This document shows, piece by piece, positions 20,419 to 31,362 of a stretch of 64,000 nt of DNA; position 1 is the stretch's first letter; each line of letters opens with the position of its first letter. Below the pieces are notes generated by a model. It was not told where the DNA came from and ran no database searches. It saw only the letters and a list, made by a program, of their open reading frames with translations. A program made the translations under genes and the position numbers. The stretch is from Choristoneura fumiferana (lineage: Eukaryota; Arthropoda; Insecta; Lepidoptera; Tortricidae), in contig NC_133491.1 in the NCBI RefSeq assembly GCF_025370935.1, positions 4,734,000 through 4,797,999 of the forward strand, read 5' to 3'.

Positions 20419-20896
20419 AAAGTAAAATAAAAAAGCATAGGTAAATAAAGCGTTTCTCATGTCTCGAACCAATGTTCATGAAAAACACATTCTTCGCTAC
20501 ATATCCTCGCACATCTCTGGTGGAAACACAGCCTAAAACTGGGTACGATACATTGTTTTCCAGAGGTGAAGAGATGGACTAAGTACATCAATTAAATCGA
20601 CCCTTGAAAGCTTTTAAGTCCATTGTTCGTTGTTTCAGTTTTTTGATACAAGAAAGTCATAAATCATGTCCTAGAAAAGCTTTTTCTGCATAATTTATGA
20701 ATGGGAGTTCAGTTTTTATGAAGGTTTGAAAGATTTTTGCTGCTTGCCAAACCGGAACTAGTTTTTGATGTATAGAGGTCATTTATTGTAATTTAATAGA
20801 CTATTTATGGCAAGACAGTGGTTGCACAGCCAAAAAGAAAGAGTTAAGTATGACGTTAATTAAAGAGATCGCGTTTTGAATCCCGTGGGGACAATG

Positions 20897-21050
20897 TCTA
20901 ATCACCATCATCATATCAGCCGTAGGATGTCCACTGTTGGACCTCCAGCTGTTTAGATTGGAAGAGGCCTGCATACACCCCATAAGCCCGCGGCTTCGCC
21001 CAGGTCATCCAGCCGACCATCTCGTTGGTGGACTGGCGTGGTTTCGCGGT
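20897..21050 (-). pseudogene. LINE 3' end, degraded
   Basis: Minus strand gives GCCTCTTCCAATCTAAACAG and CAACAGTGGACATCCTACGG then TGATATGATGATG, again the QQWTSYG-stop type C-terminus. Confidence 0.55.
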
Positions 21051-21357
21051 GTTCATTCGAGAACTTTTCGGCCTCAATAGCCATCTTTAAACGTTAAAAC
21101 CTATGCCAGATTCACTTATTGTAAAAATCCCCTCGTCACGTAAATATCTTGTACGTGAAATGTATCACGCGCCATTTATTTGCATTTTACCCTTACGTTG
21201 CTACGTAAATGTACATACGTAATGTGGCGGTAAAATTTCATTTGTGAATATGGCTTCCGTCATTCCAAAGGAGCCTGACTTTTAACAAACGGGAGGAAAG
21301 TTATGAAATGGAATTTATTATCACGTAATAATTCAGTTTTCTTATAGTGAAAGTGAA

Positions 21358-21525
21358 AGTCGTGGTATCCTAATAGTTTGACCTATGCTATGGCCGCACA
21401 AGCAAAGAGTTGTGGGGTTAAACCTAAACTCGCATCTCTGAGATTTTTGAAATTTATGTGCGAAATTGCATTTGTAATTTACCATGAGCTGTTCTGTAAA
21501 GGAAAAATTATGAGTAAACCTGTCC
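21358..21525 (+). mobile_element. Degraded copy of the tRNA-headed SINE
   Basis: GGTATCCTAATAGTTTGACC, AAACCTAAACTCGCATCTCTGAG and the TTTACCATGAGCT body text match the SINE with many substitutions. The 3' half is missing. Confidence 0.65.
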
Positions 21526-21763
21526 TCAGCTGTTGTCTGTTGCCCTCAACCAGAATCGTTCGCTAAGTCCACATCTTTTTTTTTATTCGACTGGATGGAA
21601 AACGAGCAAGCGGGTCTCCTGATGGTAAGAGATCACCACCGCCCATAAACATCTGTAACACCAGGAGTATTGCAGATGCGTTGCCAACCTAGAGGCCTAA
21701 GATGGAATACCTCAAGTGCCAGTAATTTCTCCGGCTGTCTTACTCTCCACGCCGAAACACAAC

Positions 21764-21886
21764 TGTATCTAAATCAATCTAGTAAAGCAAAATCCTTCGA
21801 TAGTCTTCTGTAGTTCGAGTGTCACATATAAACAAAATCATAAGTCAAAAAATGGTAAAGGCTTGTATCAAAAAGGTTCTGCAACA
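21764..21886 (-). repeat. 3' LTR of the BEL/Pao element (123 bp)
   Basis: Identical by eye to 24466-24588. On the minus strand it runs TGTTGCAG...AGATACA. It is preceded (minus strand) by a purine-rich tract GCGAGGAGGAGAT, the presumed plus-strand primer. Confidence 0.9.
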
Positions 21887-21937
21887 ATCTCCTCCTCGCT
21901 GCGAGAGCAGCATCTGTGGTGGCAGCAGCTGGCAGTT

Positions 21938-22204
21938 TCAGTAGCGGCAGCGGGCTCGTCGGCGGTTGCGCACAGGAGGGTAACCTTTGGTCTGGTCTGG
22001 TCTGGTCGCACCATCAGCCACGTTCAATTGCCCTGGACGCCATTGCCATCCAAGCAGTGAGTTAAAGAGATCCGGTCCACTCCTTAGTTCCGTATCCAAG
22101 GAAATCCTGTTCGTCTGAGCTTTGGCGTCAAATACTGGCCGAACTTCCTTTGCATAGCCCTTTTCTAGCACGTTGACAACCTGTTTTTCATAATCTGTGG
22201 GCAA
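21938..22204 (-). pseudogene. Remnant of BEL/Pao reverse transcriptase fused by deletion to an RNase H-region piece
   Basis: The frame opens with DYEKQVVNVLEKGYAKEV and VRPVFDAKAQTN, both from the first part of BEL/Pao RT. After PDLFNSLLG it jumps directly to WRPGQLNVADGATRP, which in intact elements lies much later (RNase H region). It is offset from the gag frame by a frameshift near 22200. The catalytic RT motif is gone. Confidence 0.8.
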
Positions 22205-24440
22205 AGCTGGTATCGTTGTTCATGTTTCTCTCAATAGTCTTTAGTCGGCATTCTGCGCTTTGTCTGTTGTCAGGGAGTTTCACGTCATCAGATCTCCACA
22301 AAAGTCCCGCCTCCCCTCTGTTATCTCGTGCACGTCGTTCTTCAGACGAATTCCTGTGACTGTCGTCGCGCTTGACCCCAATGCTGTCAATTGTGCCCCA
22401 ATCGTGCTGTCTATCATCTTGGTGATCATGCAAATGACAGCCATAATCAACACTGTTTGGTTTTCCGGCGGCAAATCCATGCAAGACCCAACCTAATCGG
22501 GTAAGCGAGGCAACGGGCTCATTCTTTCGGCCTTCTCTCACCTGCCTGCTTACTATTAAAAACCAATAATCTTGGCCGATAATCATAGTGGGTTTACCTC
22601 TAAATGTCTGTATGGGAATATCCGTCAGGTGTGGCAGCGATGCCAAGTCGGTGCAGTCCAAGCTTTGCGTGGGAAGTGTCAAGTTGTCAACTGTGCGAAC
22701 GTTATCTAATTTGTGCGTGCCCTCTGACGTGCGAAGTGTCAATGACACGCGGTGACTTGGCGTGCACAAACAGTCCCCTACAGCACCATGAAGCTTGAGG
22801 TCCGCTACCGGACCCTCGGCACCAACTGTTTCAGCCACACGACGCTCGACTAAGGAAACCGTTGACCCTTCATCTAGGAGAGCAAAAGTCGACATACTTC
22901 CTGCTGGCCCCTCTACGGTGACTGGTAAGACCTTCAGGTAAACCTTCTTGCTCGCTTGGTCCCAAACATTTGCCGTCGTATAAGAACATTCAGGTTTACC
23001 TTCTTTCTTGTCCTCGCCTTTATGCCAGTCGTCTCTATGCAGCAGCGAGTGATGGCCACGCTTGCAGGTCGTGCACTTCTTCTTCGAACGGCAGCGGTCA
23101 CGGCGGTGCCTCGACTTCAGACACACAAAGCATAGCTTTTTCTCGCAAGCCCAATCCCAGCGCTTATTGACATCGAGTATTCTGTAATCAGAGCAGTTAT
23201 CAATTGAGTGGTCTGTCTTACCACAATAAATACATGTGAGCATCTTCTTTGTTTCAGCGACGGCGTTGACAGACGACTCATCCTCCTCCTCTGTGATTGT
23301 AAGTACAGGTCGTTTGGATGTCGATGGGATAAATCTCGCTGTGGGCTTCTGGGGTAATTCGACTGCACCAGCGTTACATACCTTCTCAGCTTCTGACATG
23401 AGGTACTGTGCGAGCGCAGATAGTCTGGGTGCACATTTGTCTGACGCTGCCCAATAATCCAACCAGCGGTATACTAAAGACTCCGTCAGCTTACCGACCA
23501 CCTCGGTAACCAGGTCTGGACTGTGTAAGTATTCCATCCGCTCTGTCGCCTCTATTGCCGCTACACAGTTTGCGACCTTGGTCGCCAAGACGAGTAGGTC
23601 GGAGCGCGCGCCAGTGAGCTTCGGCAGCCTCTTCATGCTTCCTATAAGCTTGTGCAGCACCAGGTCGGGACGGCCAAATCGCATTTCCAACGTCTTCAAA
23701 ATATCGGCTGCGGAAGAGCGCGTGGTGATTAATCGGGCCGCCACCGCTTCCCAAGCCTCTCCTGTCAGGCATCGTTGTAGGCGGGCCACGTTCTCTTCGT
23801 CAGAATATTGACCGATCACTGTCGTCGTTTCAAAGGCGCTCTTAAAGCGAAGCCAGTCAAGCGGGTCACCTGAGAAGGTTGGCAAATCTCTAGTTGAGAG
23901 GCGTTCGATGAGCTTGTCGCCGGTAGGTGCGGGATGGCTTACTTGTTTGACAGCTTCGGTTATGGCAACAGCCAACGAGGCGATGTCTTTGTCAGGGTGA
24001 TCTCGCAGCTTAACCCGCTCAGGTTCATAATCATGGTGGGCGCACTGACCTCGATGCTCATCAACCCATTCTTGCACCCTGGACTCCGCGGAAGCACGCG
24101 ACGACTTGCCGTCCTCGTCGAGGAGCGCTAGTTGTTCCGATAATCGTGCCTCGATCAACTCGCGCTCTGTGTCCAATCGTTGTTGCTCTAATTTTGTCTC
24201 AATAGCCAACCTTTCTTTTTCCAGCTCTGCTTTTTCCCGGGCCGCCGCGCGCGCCTCCAGGAGTCGTTTCTGAGAGGCGGTGCTCCGCACCGTGCCCGCG
24301 CCGGATGAATGTGCTGATCGCATAGATGGCTCTTTAGTGACAGCCGCATTCGATTTTCGTAACTCGGTTTTATTTTTGTTCGTTCCGACTCCGGCAATTC
24401 GTCCGCTACGGAGTCGAATTTGTTCTTCATCCATGTCCAA
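22188..24440 (-). CDS. BEL/Pao Gag and protease, with the start of pol
   Basis: A 750-residue frame beginning MDMDEEQIRLRSGR shortly after the primer-binding site. It has a charged coiled-coil (about 57-105), a BEL-type gag domain (about 170-350, opening LPTFSGDPLDWLRFKSAFE) and three zinc sites: CX2CX4HX4C at 403-416, another at 437-450, and a CX2C...HH site near 456-464. An aspartic protease follows (LLDEGSTVSLV, Asp523), then QTFRGKPTMIIGQDYWFLI and TRLGWVLHGFAAG. From about 670 the sequence is a degraded linker that still contains GLLWRSDDVKLPDN, the stretch just upstream of RT in this superfamily. The stop at 22188 is where the frame is lost, so Gag could still be made. Confidence 0.88.
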   Translation of the reverse strand: MDMDEEQIRLRSGRIAGVGTNKNKTELRKSNAAVTKEPSMRSAHSSGAGTVRSTASQKRLLEARAAAREKAELEKERLAIETKLEQQRLDTERELIEARLSEQLALLDEDGKSSRASAESRVQEWVDEHRGQCAHHDYEPERVKLRDHPDKDIASLAVAITEAVKQVSHPAPTGDKLIERLSTRDLPTFSGDPLDWLRFKSAFETTTVIGQYSDEENVARLQRCLTGEAWEAVAARLITTRSSAADILKTLEMRFGRPDLVLHKLIGSMKRLPKLTGARSDLLVLATKVANCVAAIEATERMEYLHSPDLVTEVVGKLTESLVYRWLDYWAASDKCAPRLSALAQYLMSEAEKVCNAGAVELPQKPTARFIPSTSKRPVLTITEEEDESSVNAVAETKKMLTCIYCGKTDHSIDNCSDYRILDVNKRWDWACEKKLCFVCLKSRHRRDRCRSKKKCTTCKRGHHSLLHRDDWHKGEDKKEGKPECSYTTANVWDQASKKVYLKVLPVTVEGPAGSMSTFALLDEGSTVSLVERRVAETVGAEGPVADLKLHGAVGDCLCTPSHRVSLTLRTSEGTHKLDNVRTVDNLTLPTQSLDCTDLASLPHLTDIPIQTFRGKPTMIIGQDYWFLIVSRQVREGRKNEPVASLTRLGWVLHGFAAGKPNSVDYGCHLHDHQDDRQHDWGTIDSIGVKRDDSHRNSSEERRARDNRGEAGLLWRSDDVKLPDNRQSAECRLKTIERNMNNDTSFAHRL

Positions 24441-24446
24441 ATTAAT

Positions 24447-24462
24447 CCGGTTCGAAGGACCA
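24447..24462 (-). promoter_or_regulatory. Primer-binding site of the BEL/Pao element
   Basis: Minus-strand TGGTCCTTCGAACCGG lies three bases after the 5' LTR. It has the TGG start and a GGTTCGAA T-loop complement expected of a tRNA 3' end. I could not name the isoacceptor with confidence. Confidence 0.7.
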
Positions 24463-24465
24463 CTT

Positions 24466-24588
24466 TGTATCTAAATCAATCTAGTAAAGCAAAATCCTTC
24501 GATAGTCTTCTGTAGTTCGAGTGTCACATATAAACAAAATCATAAGTCAAAAAATGGTAAAGGCTTGTATCAAAAAGGTTCTGCAACA
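24466..24588 (-). repeat. 5' LTR of the BEL/Pao element (123 bp)
   Basis: Identical to the other LTR. A TTTATATG stretch in the minus strand could serve as a TATA-like promoter element. The LTR is unusually short for this superfamily. Confidence 0.9.
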
Positions 24589-24689
24589 ACAACAGTGCAA
24601 GCACTGCAGCTTCACGGTAGGATTAGCGAGCAAGATGGTGGTAGCAATCCGGGCGGACCTTGCACAAGGTCCTACCACCTGCAAAACCA

Positions 24690-25497
24690 CACAGTTTAGT
24701 TTGATTTGGTTGGCGTTCGGCGGTTTAGTCAGCCCGAACTATCCATAGTTGAGAGCGATTTGTTTCAATTTCTCTCTCGTATACTATTTACATGTACTAA
24801 GAGCAGAGAGGAGATGGAAACCGTCCGTCTCTCTCTCTCTATCTATTCCATACCACATCTGACCACTGCGTAGCAGAAAGATTGGAGCTCGACTCGCTAC
24901 GCAAGGAGACTTTAGCAGAAAAGAAGTATATTCGGAAGCTCGCTTATCTCGTAACGCATCGGCCAGTAGAGGCTCTGTATAATAGAGCTGGATCGTTACG
25001 TATTTTTTTTGAAACGTAACGTAACAGTTTATTTTTGACAAGTAACAGTTTCGAAAAAATATTACTTTAAATACAGTTTCTTTACTACTGCTTGGTTTCG
25101 GTTCAAAGGAAATGAAAGCTTCGTTATCAAGTGTAGCTCTTTAGGATATACTCAACTATATGAACAGTTTGCTTCAAGAAACAGTTTTTTTTTAAATATT
25201 ATAAAACATTTGTTGTGAAGAGTTTAAGATAAGAATCTGCTATTTGTTCTTGTGAGAAAATTTCCTCAAATTAACGCATCTATGTGCATCCATGGTATCG
25301 TTCATCAAGTCGAAGAGTATGTCTAAAGAAACTGTTTTTCGTTTCGGCACTAAACTTTTACTCCGTTACTTTATAAGAAACTACAGAAAATAACGCTCAG
25401 CTCTACTGTAGTATAAGCCGAATATTGCGATGATTATCTGAGCCCAAACATGTAACACTCCAGTTTAAGGGCTCGAGTTATCTCCAACACTGCCAAA
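24690..25497. other. Unassigned DNA, possible TIR element
   Basis: TAGAGCTGGATCGTTAC (24981) and AACGCTCAGCTCTA (~25400) are weak inverted ends around AACAGTTTC-rich sequence. No coding signal. Confidence 0.3.
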
Positions 25498-25605
25498 AGG
25501 TCATCATTATGAGCTGGAAGACGTCCACCGTTGAGCAAAGGCCCCTTACCACAATGAATAACAAATCGCCACTTGCATCCACCTAGTAGGAGGCCTGCTA
25601 ACGCT
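25498..25605 (-). pseudogene. RTE-type LINE 3' end, degraded
   Basis: Minus strand matches 31215-31360 with an internal deletion: GGATGCAAGTGGCGATTTGT and GTGGACGTCTTCCAGCTCAT. Confidence 0.6.
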
Positions 25606-26328
25606 TTGTGCTCTGTTCTCGGGTCATAGACATATTGTATTTACTTATCTATACCTTGCTTGCCCAGTATTCATAAGTAGTAGTACTTACAAGTTTTGCT
25701 CAGTTTGGGACTAGGTCAATTATAATGTAAATTGCCCCATGATATTTATTTATTTATTCGTCTACTTTATTATGGCCATAGACACAGGAAAATGTTTTTT
25801 TTTTTCATTATAGTTAACCATTATAAATAGTCACGTTGACAGAAAAAGAAAACAAATATTCTATTACCAGTGAGTTAAGTATTTCTCTTGAAAACAGGAT
25901 AACAGAACCATTTCGGCCTAGGTAATATCTACATCAAAGGATAATTCCACGTTTTATGTGCATTAATGGTGATATTATAGGAGTAATAAAAACAATATTA
26001 AACTACAGGGTGCTGGTGTAGTCATAAAACCGGTAATAGTACCGGTTTTGCCGAACAGCAATATTAAATATTTATTAAATGAAATATCGCTGAACTCGAT
26101 ATACCGAGTTTTATTTATTTATTTATTAGAATTCGTGTTTAACCGCACTCGCACGTGTAAATCATTAGGTAAATATCGCTAGATGGCGTTAGTATAGTGA
26201 GGTCCGTTTGAGATTTGCTCATGATTGGTTAAATAACTAAATGAGCCAATAGCCAGCAACATAAATTCTAACTTCTACTACATAAATTCTAACTTCTACT
26301 ACATTAATTCTAATTCTAAATTCTACTA

Positions 26329-27195
26329 CCTACTATTATAAATGCGAAAGATTGTATGTGTGTGTGTGTGTTTGTTACTCCTTCACACTAAAATGGCTGG
26401 CCGGATTTGGATGAAATTTGGTATGGAGGTCGAAGACGTTTGACGTTTGCAGCAAGCGTTTGACAATGAGAACCTTACTAATTTAGCTACATTGTCACGT
26501 AGAACGTTCTCACGGTAAGTGTCATAATAAATTGCCGTCAAGCAATGCGATGTCACTATGACTTCCACGGTGGGTCACAAATTCACGATTGAGTTGATTC
26601 GAGTGTGCTTTGCTACAAATAGAACCTGTAATATTATCTTCACAATTAAAGCTTGCAAGAAAAGCATTCACAATAAACATATAAACCTCAAAGCAATTTC
26701 CCACCAATCTTCGCAGCGAAATCTACAAAAGGAATGACATTTGCATACTTTATAAACAAATTAGTCGTTTTCGCAGAGAAACAATCAAAAGTACTTATTT
26801 TAAACCCTGTTACGCTGTTTACGCTTTATAGAGCACTTACGGCTGTAAACAAGGAGTATTATTTACGTAGTTAAGAGCTAATGCACTATTTATACTCTTT
26901 TTTATTTTATTTAAATTAAATTAAAAGTACTACTCTTCAAATTTTGAAAACAAATTATGGTAGGGTCACATGACGATGATGCCTATGACGATATCGAAGC
27001 CTTCGCAATCATCATCATCTTCAGAGCAACACAACCGTACAACATGCTACCAGATGTTTGACTCATCATCATAATATGGTCGCGGGTGAGCAATGAAATT
27101 ATTTTAGTTTTAGTAAAGTAACGCCTGATTCAATCAATTATATTAACTATTTTTCATACTTCTACGCGAACGGAGTCGCGGGCAACAACTAGTTT
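26329..27195 (+). repeat. GGGCAACAGCTAGT repeat split by other DNA
   Basis: The first part, ACTATTATAAATGCGAAAGA to GATGAAATTTGGTATGG, is at 26329-26428; the terminus ACGGAGTCGCGGGCAACAAC is at 27172-27191. The ~730 bp between includes the DNA-element fragment at 26995. Confidence 0.55.
26995..27152 (+). repeat. Right-end fragment of the same DNA element
   Basis: ATCATCTTCAGAGCAACACAACC, GGTCGCGGGTGAGCAATG and GTAACGCCTGATTCAATCAA match the element end, with the TGGTGGTGG stretch missing. Confidence 0.6.
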
Positions 27196-27791
27196 TATTA
27201 TAAAATAATGCTAAAACTATTTAATACAATATCAATATCTGAGGGACCGTCTGTGCTTGTTAGTTTTTTACGCTAAATTGAATGGAATTTAGTAGGCAGA
27301 TAGCTGAATCTTATTAACATTATATTAGCATTTTAATGTTCCTACAAATGTATGGAAGAAGAATGAAAATCTTATAGTCAAAAAAAAACAAACAAAAACT
27401 ATAGTTTTCAATATTGTTAATAAAACTATGAACAGCATATAAACTAAAATATTTACTTAACTTAATACACGATTATATATGATTAATCTATCACTGTCCA
27501 CGATCGATTCGAAAAAGGTATAACGTATGCTATAATTTGTTGAATAAGTTAACAATTAACACATAGGCATCTTATATGCTGACTTTCCTGTAGGCAAGGA
27601 TATGGATTTGTAAAAGAAAGGATGACAAAATCATTCGGGAGATCGAAAAAAAAAAAACAAACGAAAAGATACTAATACTAAATCATTAAAACAAAACTGT
27701 CACGAACAACTGTTTACGAAAAGTTCAAAGTTCGTGTTATTTATATCATGTGATTTATTTTGCAAAATAATAGTAGGTAACCGGAAAAATA

Positions 27792-28076
27792 ATGGCAATC
27801 TCTTTCATTTTGGGAGACAGACAAAACCCGATAGTTTCCGTTCATGTTCGGTTTAATATTAAGGAAATAAACTTTCCAAATAGAGAAAAGGCGAAAAAGA
27901 ACAGTATTGCTTTACTCGTAAACTTAGACGATTCAATAAAATCCCGCCTTTCAATTCTTCCTAAAATAAATATCACCCAAGATATTGCGCTAGTTCTGGT
28001 TCTTGGTCCCGAAGGTCCAACTTTTGCGTCATATTTGGTTGACCCACTTAATAGTGCCCCCGAGGGTCTATTGTGA
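27792..28076 (+). other. Unrecognised 94-codon ORF
   Basis: Open from ATG at 27792, MAISFILGDRQNPIVSVHVR... to a TGA at 28076. A 79-codon frame is also open on the minus strand, so coding is doubtful. It is preceded by A-rich sequence and has no recognised domain or signal peptide. It lies between a CCCCCGACG repeat and AT-rich DNA. Confidence 0.2.
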
Positions 28077-28246
28077 CACAATTTGTTCCAAGTTTTTGTA
28101 TGATTCGGACGAATATTTTTGCCTTCTTTGAGATTGTATAAACTTTTTAGGCTTCGTATTTACACATTCCAACGAGCTTTTGACTGCGAATTTATTCACG
28201 CAGAAAAAAAATGAAATTTGCCCTTTTTCGATTTAGATTAGATTCG

Positions 28247-28522
28247 ACCCCCGACGCAAAAAGAGGGGTGTTATAAGTTTGACCGCTATGTGTGTCTGTC
28301 TGTGTGTCTGTATATCTCTGTGTGTGTGTGTGTCTGTCTGTCTGTCTGTGGCACCGTAGCTCTTAAACGGGTGGACCGATTAGAATGCGATTTTTTGTAT
28401 GAAAGCAGGTTTTCTAGCAATGGTTCTTAGACATGTTTCATCAAAAGAGGTTTAACCGTTTTTGAGATATTGAACTTTGAAGTGACAAAGTCGGAAGTTT
28501 TCCAATTTTTGTTGGTTAGGTT
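28247..28522 (+). repeat. CCCCCGACGCAAAAAGAGGGG repeat with (TG)n/(TCTG)n expansion
   Basis: Same family; the GTGTGTCTGTCTG part is expanded to about 60 bp (28290-28348). Confidence 0.75.
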
Positions 28523-29070
28523 ATGGGTATGTATCGGTCACAAAACATTTTAATAAGTATATAAACCCCCAGTGGGTTTTCCATTAGTGGCGTTATAAGT
28601 CCAATGTTATTTATTTGTTTCAATTATATTAAATAAAAAAGGTGTATGCAAGGCAACGGTAATGCAAGTTCTTACAGTCAAAAAAATAATCAATTGTAAA
28701 TAATATAGAAGATTTACAATGAGGTGACCAATTAACACACAAAAAAAAAACAATAATCTTTGCATTGGTGACAGATTATTTCGTGTTTCACATTAATTTT
28801 CACTGCAAATGAAATGAGAAATTTGTAATTTGTCTGCCAAAATACAAAAGAAGAGGAAACCCAATTACAGTTTTACATAAGGCTTTCTCAACGCTTTTGG
28901 AACGTTTCCTGGTTGATATTTAAACGTTTGTTTAACGTAATTAATGCATTTTCTGTTTCTTGAAGGGTCTATTTAATTTTGCGTATCCTCGCTTCCTCGT
29001 ATAAATATTTTTAGTAGCTAATTCGAATGTCTGAGTACGAAACGTACGTAATGAGTAAGTCAGTTTTATT

Positions 29071-29305
29071 AACCCCCGAAACAAAAAGAGCGGTGTTATA
29101 AGTTTGAACGCTATGTGTGTCTGTTTGTCGGTCAGTGGCACCGTAGCTCTTAAACGGGTGGACCGATTTTAATGCTGTTTTTTTTTAAAATTGAAAGCAG
29201 GTTTTCTAGCGATCGTTTTGAGACATGTTTTATTAAAATCGGTTCAGCCGTTTTTGAGATATTAAACTTTGAAGACGAGGGTTTTCCAACTTTTTGTTGG
29301 TTAGA
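29071..29305 (+). repeat. CCCCCGACGCAAAAAGAGGGG repeat
   Basis: Same family, ending CAACTTTTTGTTGGTTAG. A short segment before GACGAGGGTTTTCC is deleted. Confidence 0.75.
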
Positions 29306-29309
29306 AGAT

Positions 29310-29804
29310 GAAAATCAACATTTTATATCATAATAACTTTATTTTTCAATCTCACGACTTCGTCTATAAAAGGTTTGTTTATTGCTTTCTCGCGAGAATG
29401 TGCAGGTTGCTTAGGGCATTAAATAGTCTTAATCCGGCACCGCATAGACGCAGTACTAGATTTCCAGCCCTCATACTTTAAACAAAAAAAAAACAAATAC
29501 AATCAATTTCAAATCATTTCAGAACAATAGTTTTTCATCAAATATTTCGAACTATAACCATAACAAAACATCGAACATGATAACGAACAGAGGTTGACAT
29601 TAAGATCTTCGAAATATAGGAACTAATATAAATAGGATTTCATCCAAAGTAAACGGATTACTGAAATCCTCTTTGATACAGTGTTCGGTCTGTAAGACGG
29701 AGCGACCCCGACCAAGAATGTATAAACTAACCAGGACTGTGCAATTTGTTAAAGAAAAACCAAATGGAACCAATTGAGAAAGCTCAGAATGACCTTGTCT
29801 ATTT
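29310..29804. other. AT-rich intergenic DNA
   Basis: Nothing recognised. Confidence 0.5.
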
Positions 29805-30352
29805 TGGCGGCCGATCGTAAAATCCGCCAGATCACGAGGTTCCTAGGCATATCGTGAAATGGCGCCATTTCATGAATTGGCTAAGGGAAATCCGCCATGT
29901 TGTTCAAAACTCACCGTTTAACGATTTGCCTAGTGACATGTAGGCAGATCATGAAATTCCTAGGCATATCATGAAACGCCGCCTGATTTGGCCAGTTTAG
30001 GCAGATCATGAAATTCCTAGGCATATCATGAAACGCCGCCATAACGGTTCTGGCACTTCGCGGCCGCTGCTTCGGCACGCTCGCTCCGCTCGCTCGGCTC
30101 GTGCGTAATGGTCATAATTCATACTAACCACTCCTCGCTTCGCTCGTCGTACCTAAATTTCTCTATTTTTCAGCATATAAACGATGTGCCCGGTATAAAG
30201 CTAGGAATATCGACGAATGCGTTGCTCTAATCGATCTGCCGTATTGTTTATCAGGCACATCGTGATACGCCGGGCCAACTTTTAGGAATGGCGCCATTTC
30301 ATGATATGCCTAGGAATTTTGTGATCTGGCGGATTTTATGATCGGCCGCCGA
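29805..30352. mobile_element. DNA element with ~60-bp inverted ends and internal repeats
   Basis: Ends GGCGGCCGATCGTAAAATCC and GGATTTTATGATCGGCCGCC are inverted and continue through the CCGCCAGATCACGAGGTTCC/GGAATTTTGTGATCTGGCGG text. Inside, AGGCAGATCATGAAATTCCT is repeated at 29940 and 30000. The centre holds CGCTCGCTCCGCTCGCTCGG. No ORF of size. Confidence 0.75.
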
Positions 30353-31204
30353 CATCTATATTCCTATTGTGTCACTTTCTCTTCTCTCTTCTTTAATTTA
30401 AGAGCTGACTGACACGCTCGTGTCCGAGGAGTAACCGCCACTCCGCACAGTCTTCAGCTGTTTGTCTTCCTGATACAACACGACACCCACTTTCTCCTTC
30501 ACTTGGTCTAAATAGGTCAATCCCTTCATCTGTCGCGACTTTTTTTAACTTTTTTTCTAAATAGGATTTAAAAAAATGTTCACCTTCCTAACTGGATGCT
30601 GTTTTGCAATACTGAGTTAACCCACTGTCATTTTGCAATACAATGTCAACTGTAAAAATCCTTTTCTAAGGGTTGATAATGTATTGCAGAATTAAGCAGG
30701 GTTAACATACTACTGCTTTTCAGCATCCACTCGTATAGAATGCTGAAAATAGCCTAGCAATCTCATAGTCATCTCCGTTACTTGTTCTCACTTATATGCG
30801 GTCTCGCAAACATGTCAATGTTATGGAATTCAGTGCTAACTCGTCCATATTCTTGCCTAGTATCCATAGTACAAGCTTTGCTTTGTTTGAGACTAGATCA
30901 ATTGGTGTCTTGTCCCTTGATATTTGATTTGAATATAACGAAAGCTTCACGTTAAGTTTGTCAGCTGTATTTAGTTTCATAGGTATTAAATTTCTGATGA
31001 TTACACGTGCTTTTATCCGGAACCGAAGTATTATGCAAACAACAATTCCAATTACGATCGTTCGACTGAGCTACCCGTAGTTTGAGGCTGTGTAAATAAT
31101 TGTCACATGCCATATATTTGCCATGTATTGTATTGTACCTATTTGTCACATTTGTAATGTGATATGTAATAAATAAATGATTATACAATACAATACAATA
31201 GGCA

Positions 31205-31362
31205 ATGGCATTAGTGGCAATGGGCAGGCCTCCCACAAGGTGGACTGACGACATCGTGAGAGTAGCGGGAAACCGGTGGATGCAAGTGGCGAGTTGTCGT
31301 TCATTGTGGCGTTCTAAGGGGGAGGCCTTTGTCCAGCAGTGGACGTCTTCGGGCTGATGATG
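31205..31362 (+). pseudogene. RTE-type LINE 3' end (C-terminus of ORF2)
   Basis: Reads GRPPTRWTDDIVRVAGNRWM then SLWRSKGEAFVQQWTSSG and a stop, followed by GATGATGA. This is the usual C-terminus of lepidopteran RTE-like ORF2. (ATTGT)n microsatellite tracts lie on both sides (31185-31203, 31418-31450). Confidence 0.75.

Larger units (their letters stand above)
21764..24588 (-). mobile_element. BEL/Pao-type LTR retrotransposon, internally deleted (2.8 kb)
   Basis: Two identical 123-bp LTRs (TG...CA) enclose a minus-strand gag-protease frame and a short scrambled RT remnant. A 5-bp target duplication ACAAC is present at 21759-21763 and 24589-24593. Removing the element rejoins a dispersed repeat whose other copies run through the site without interruption, which confirms both ends. 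Integrase and nearly all of RT/RNase H are missing, so it is non-autonomous. Confidence 0.93.
21575..24684 (+). repeat. Copy of the CTGGATGGAAAACGAGCAAG repeat split by the BEL/Pao element
   Basis: Left part 21575-21763, right part 24594-24684. Without the insertion and one duplication copy it matches the copies at 6405, 20164, 36060 and 58780. Confidence 0.85.
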
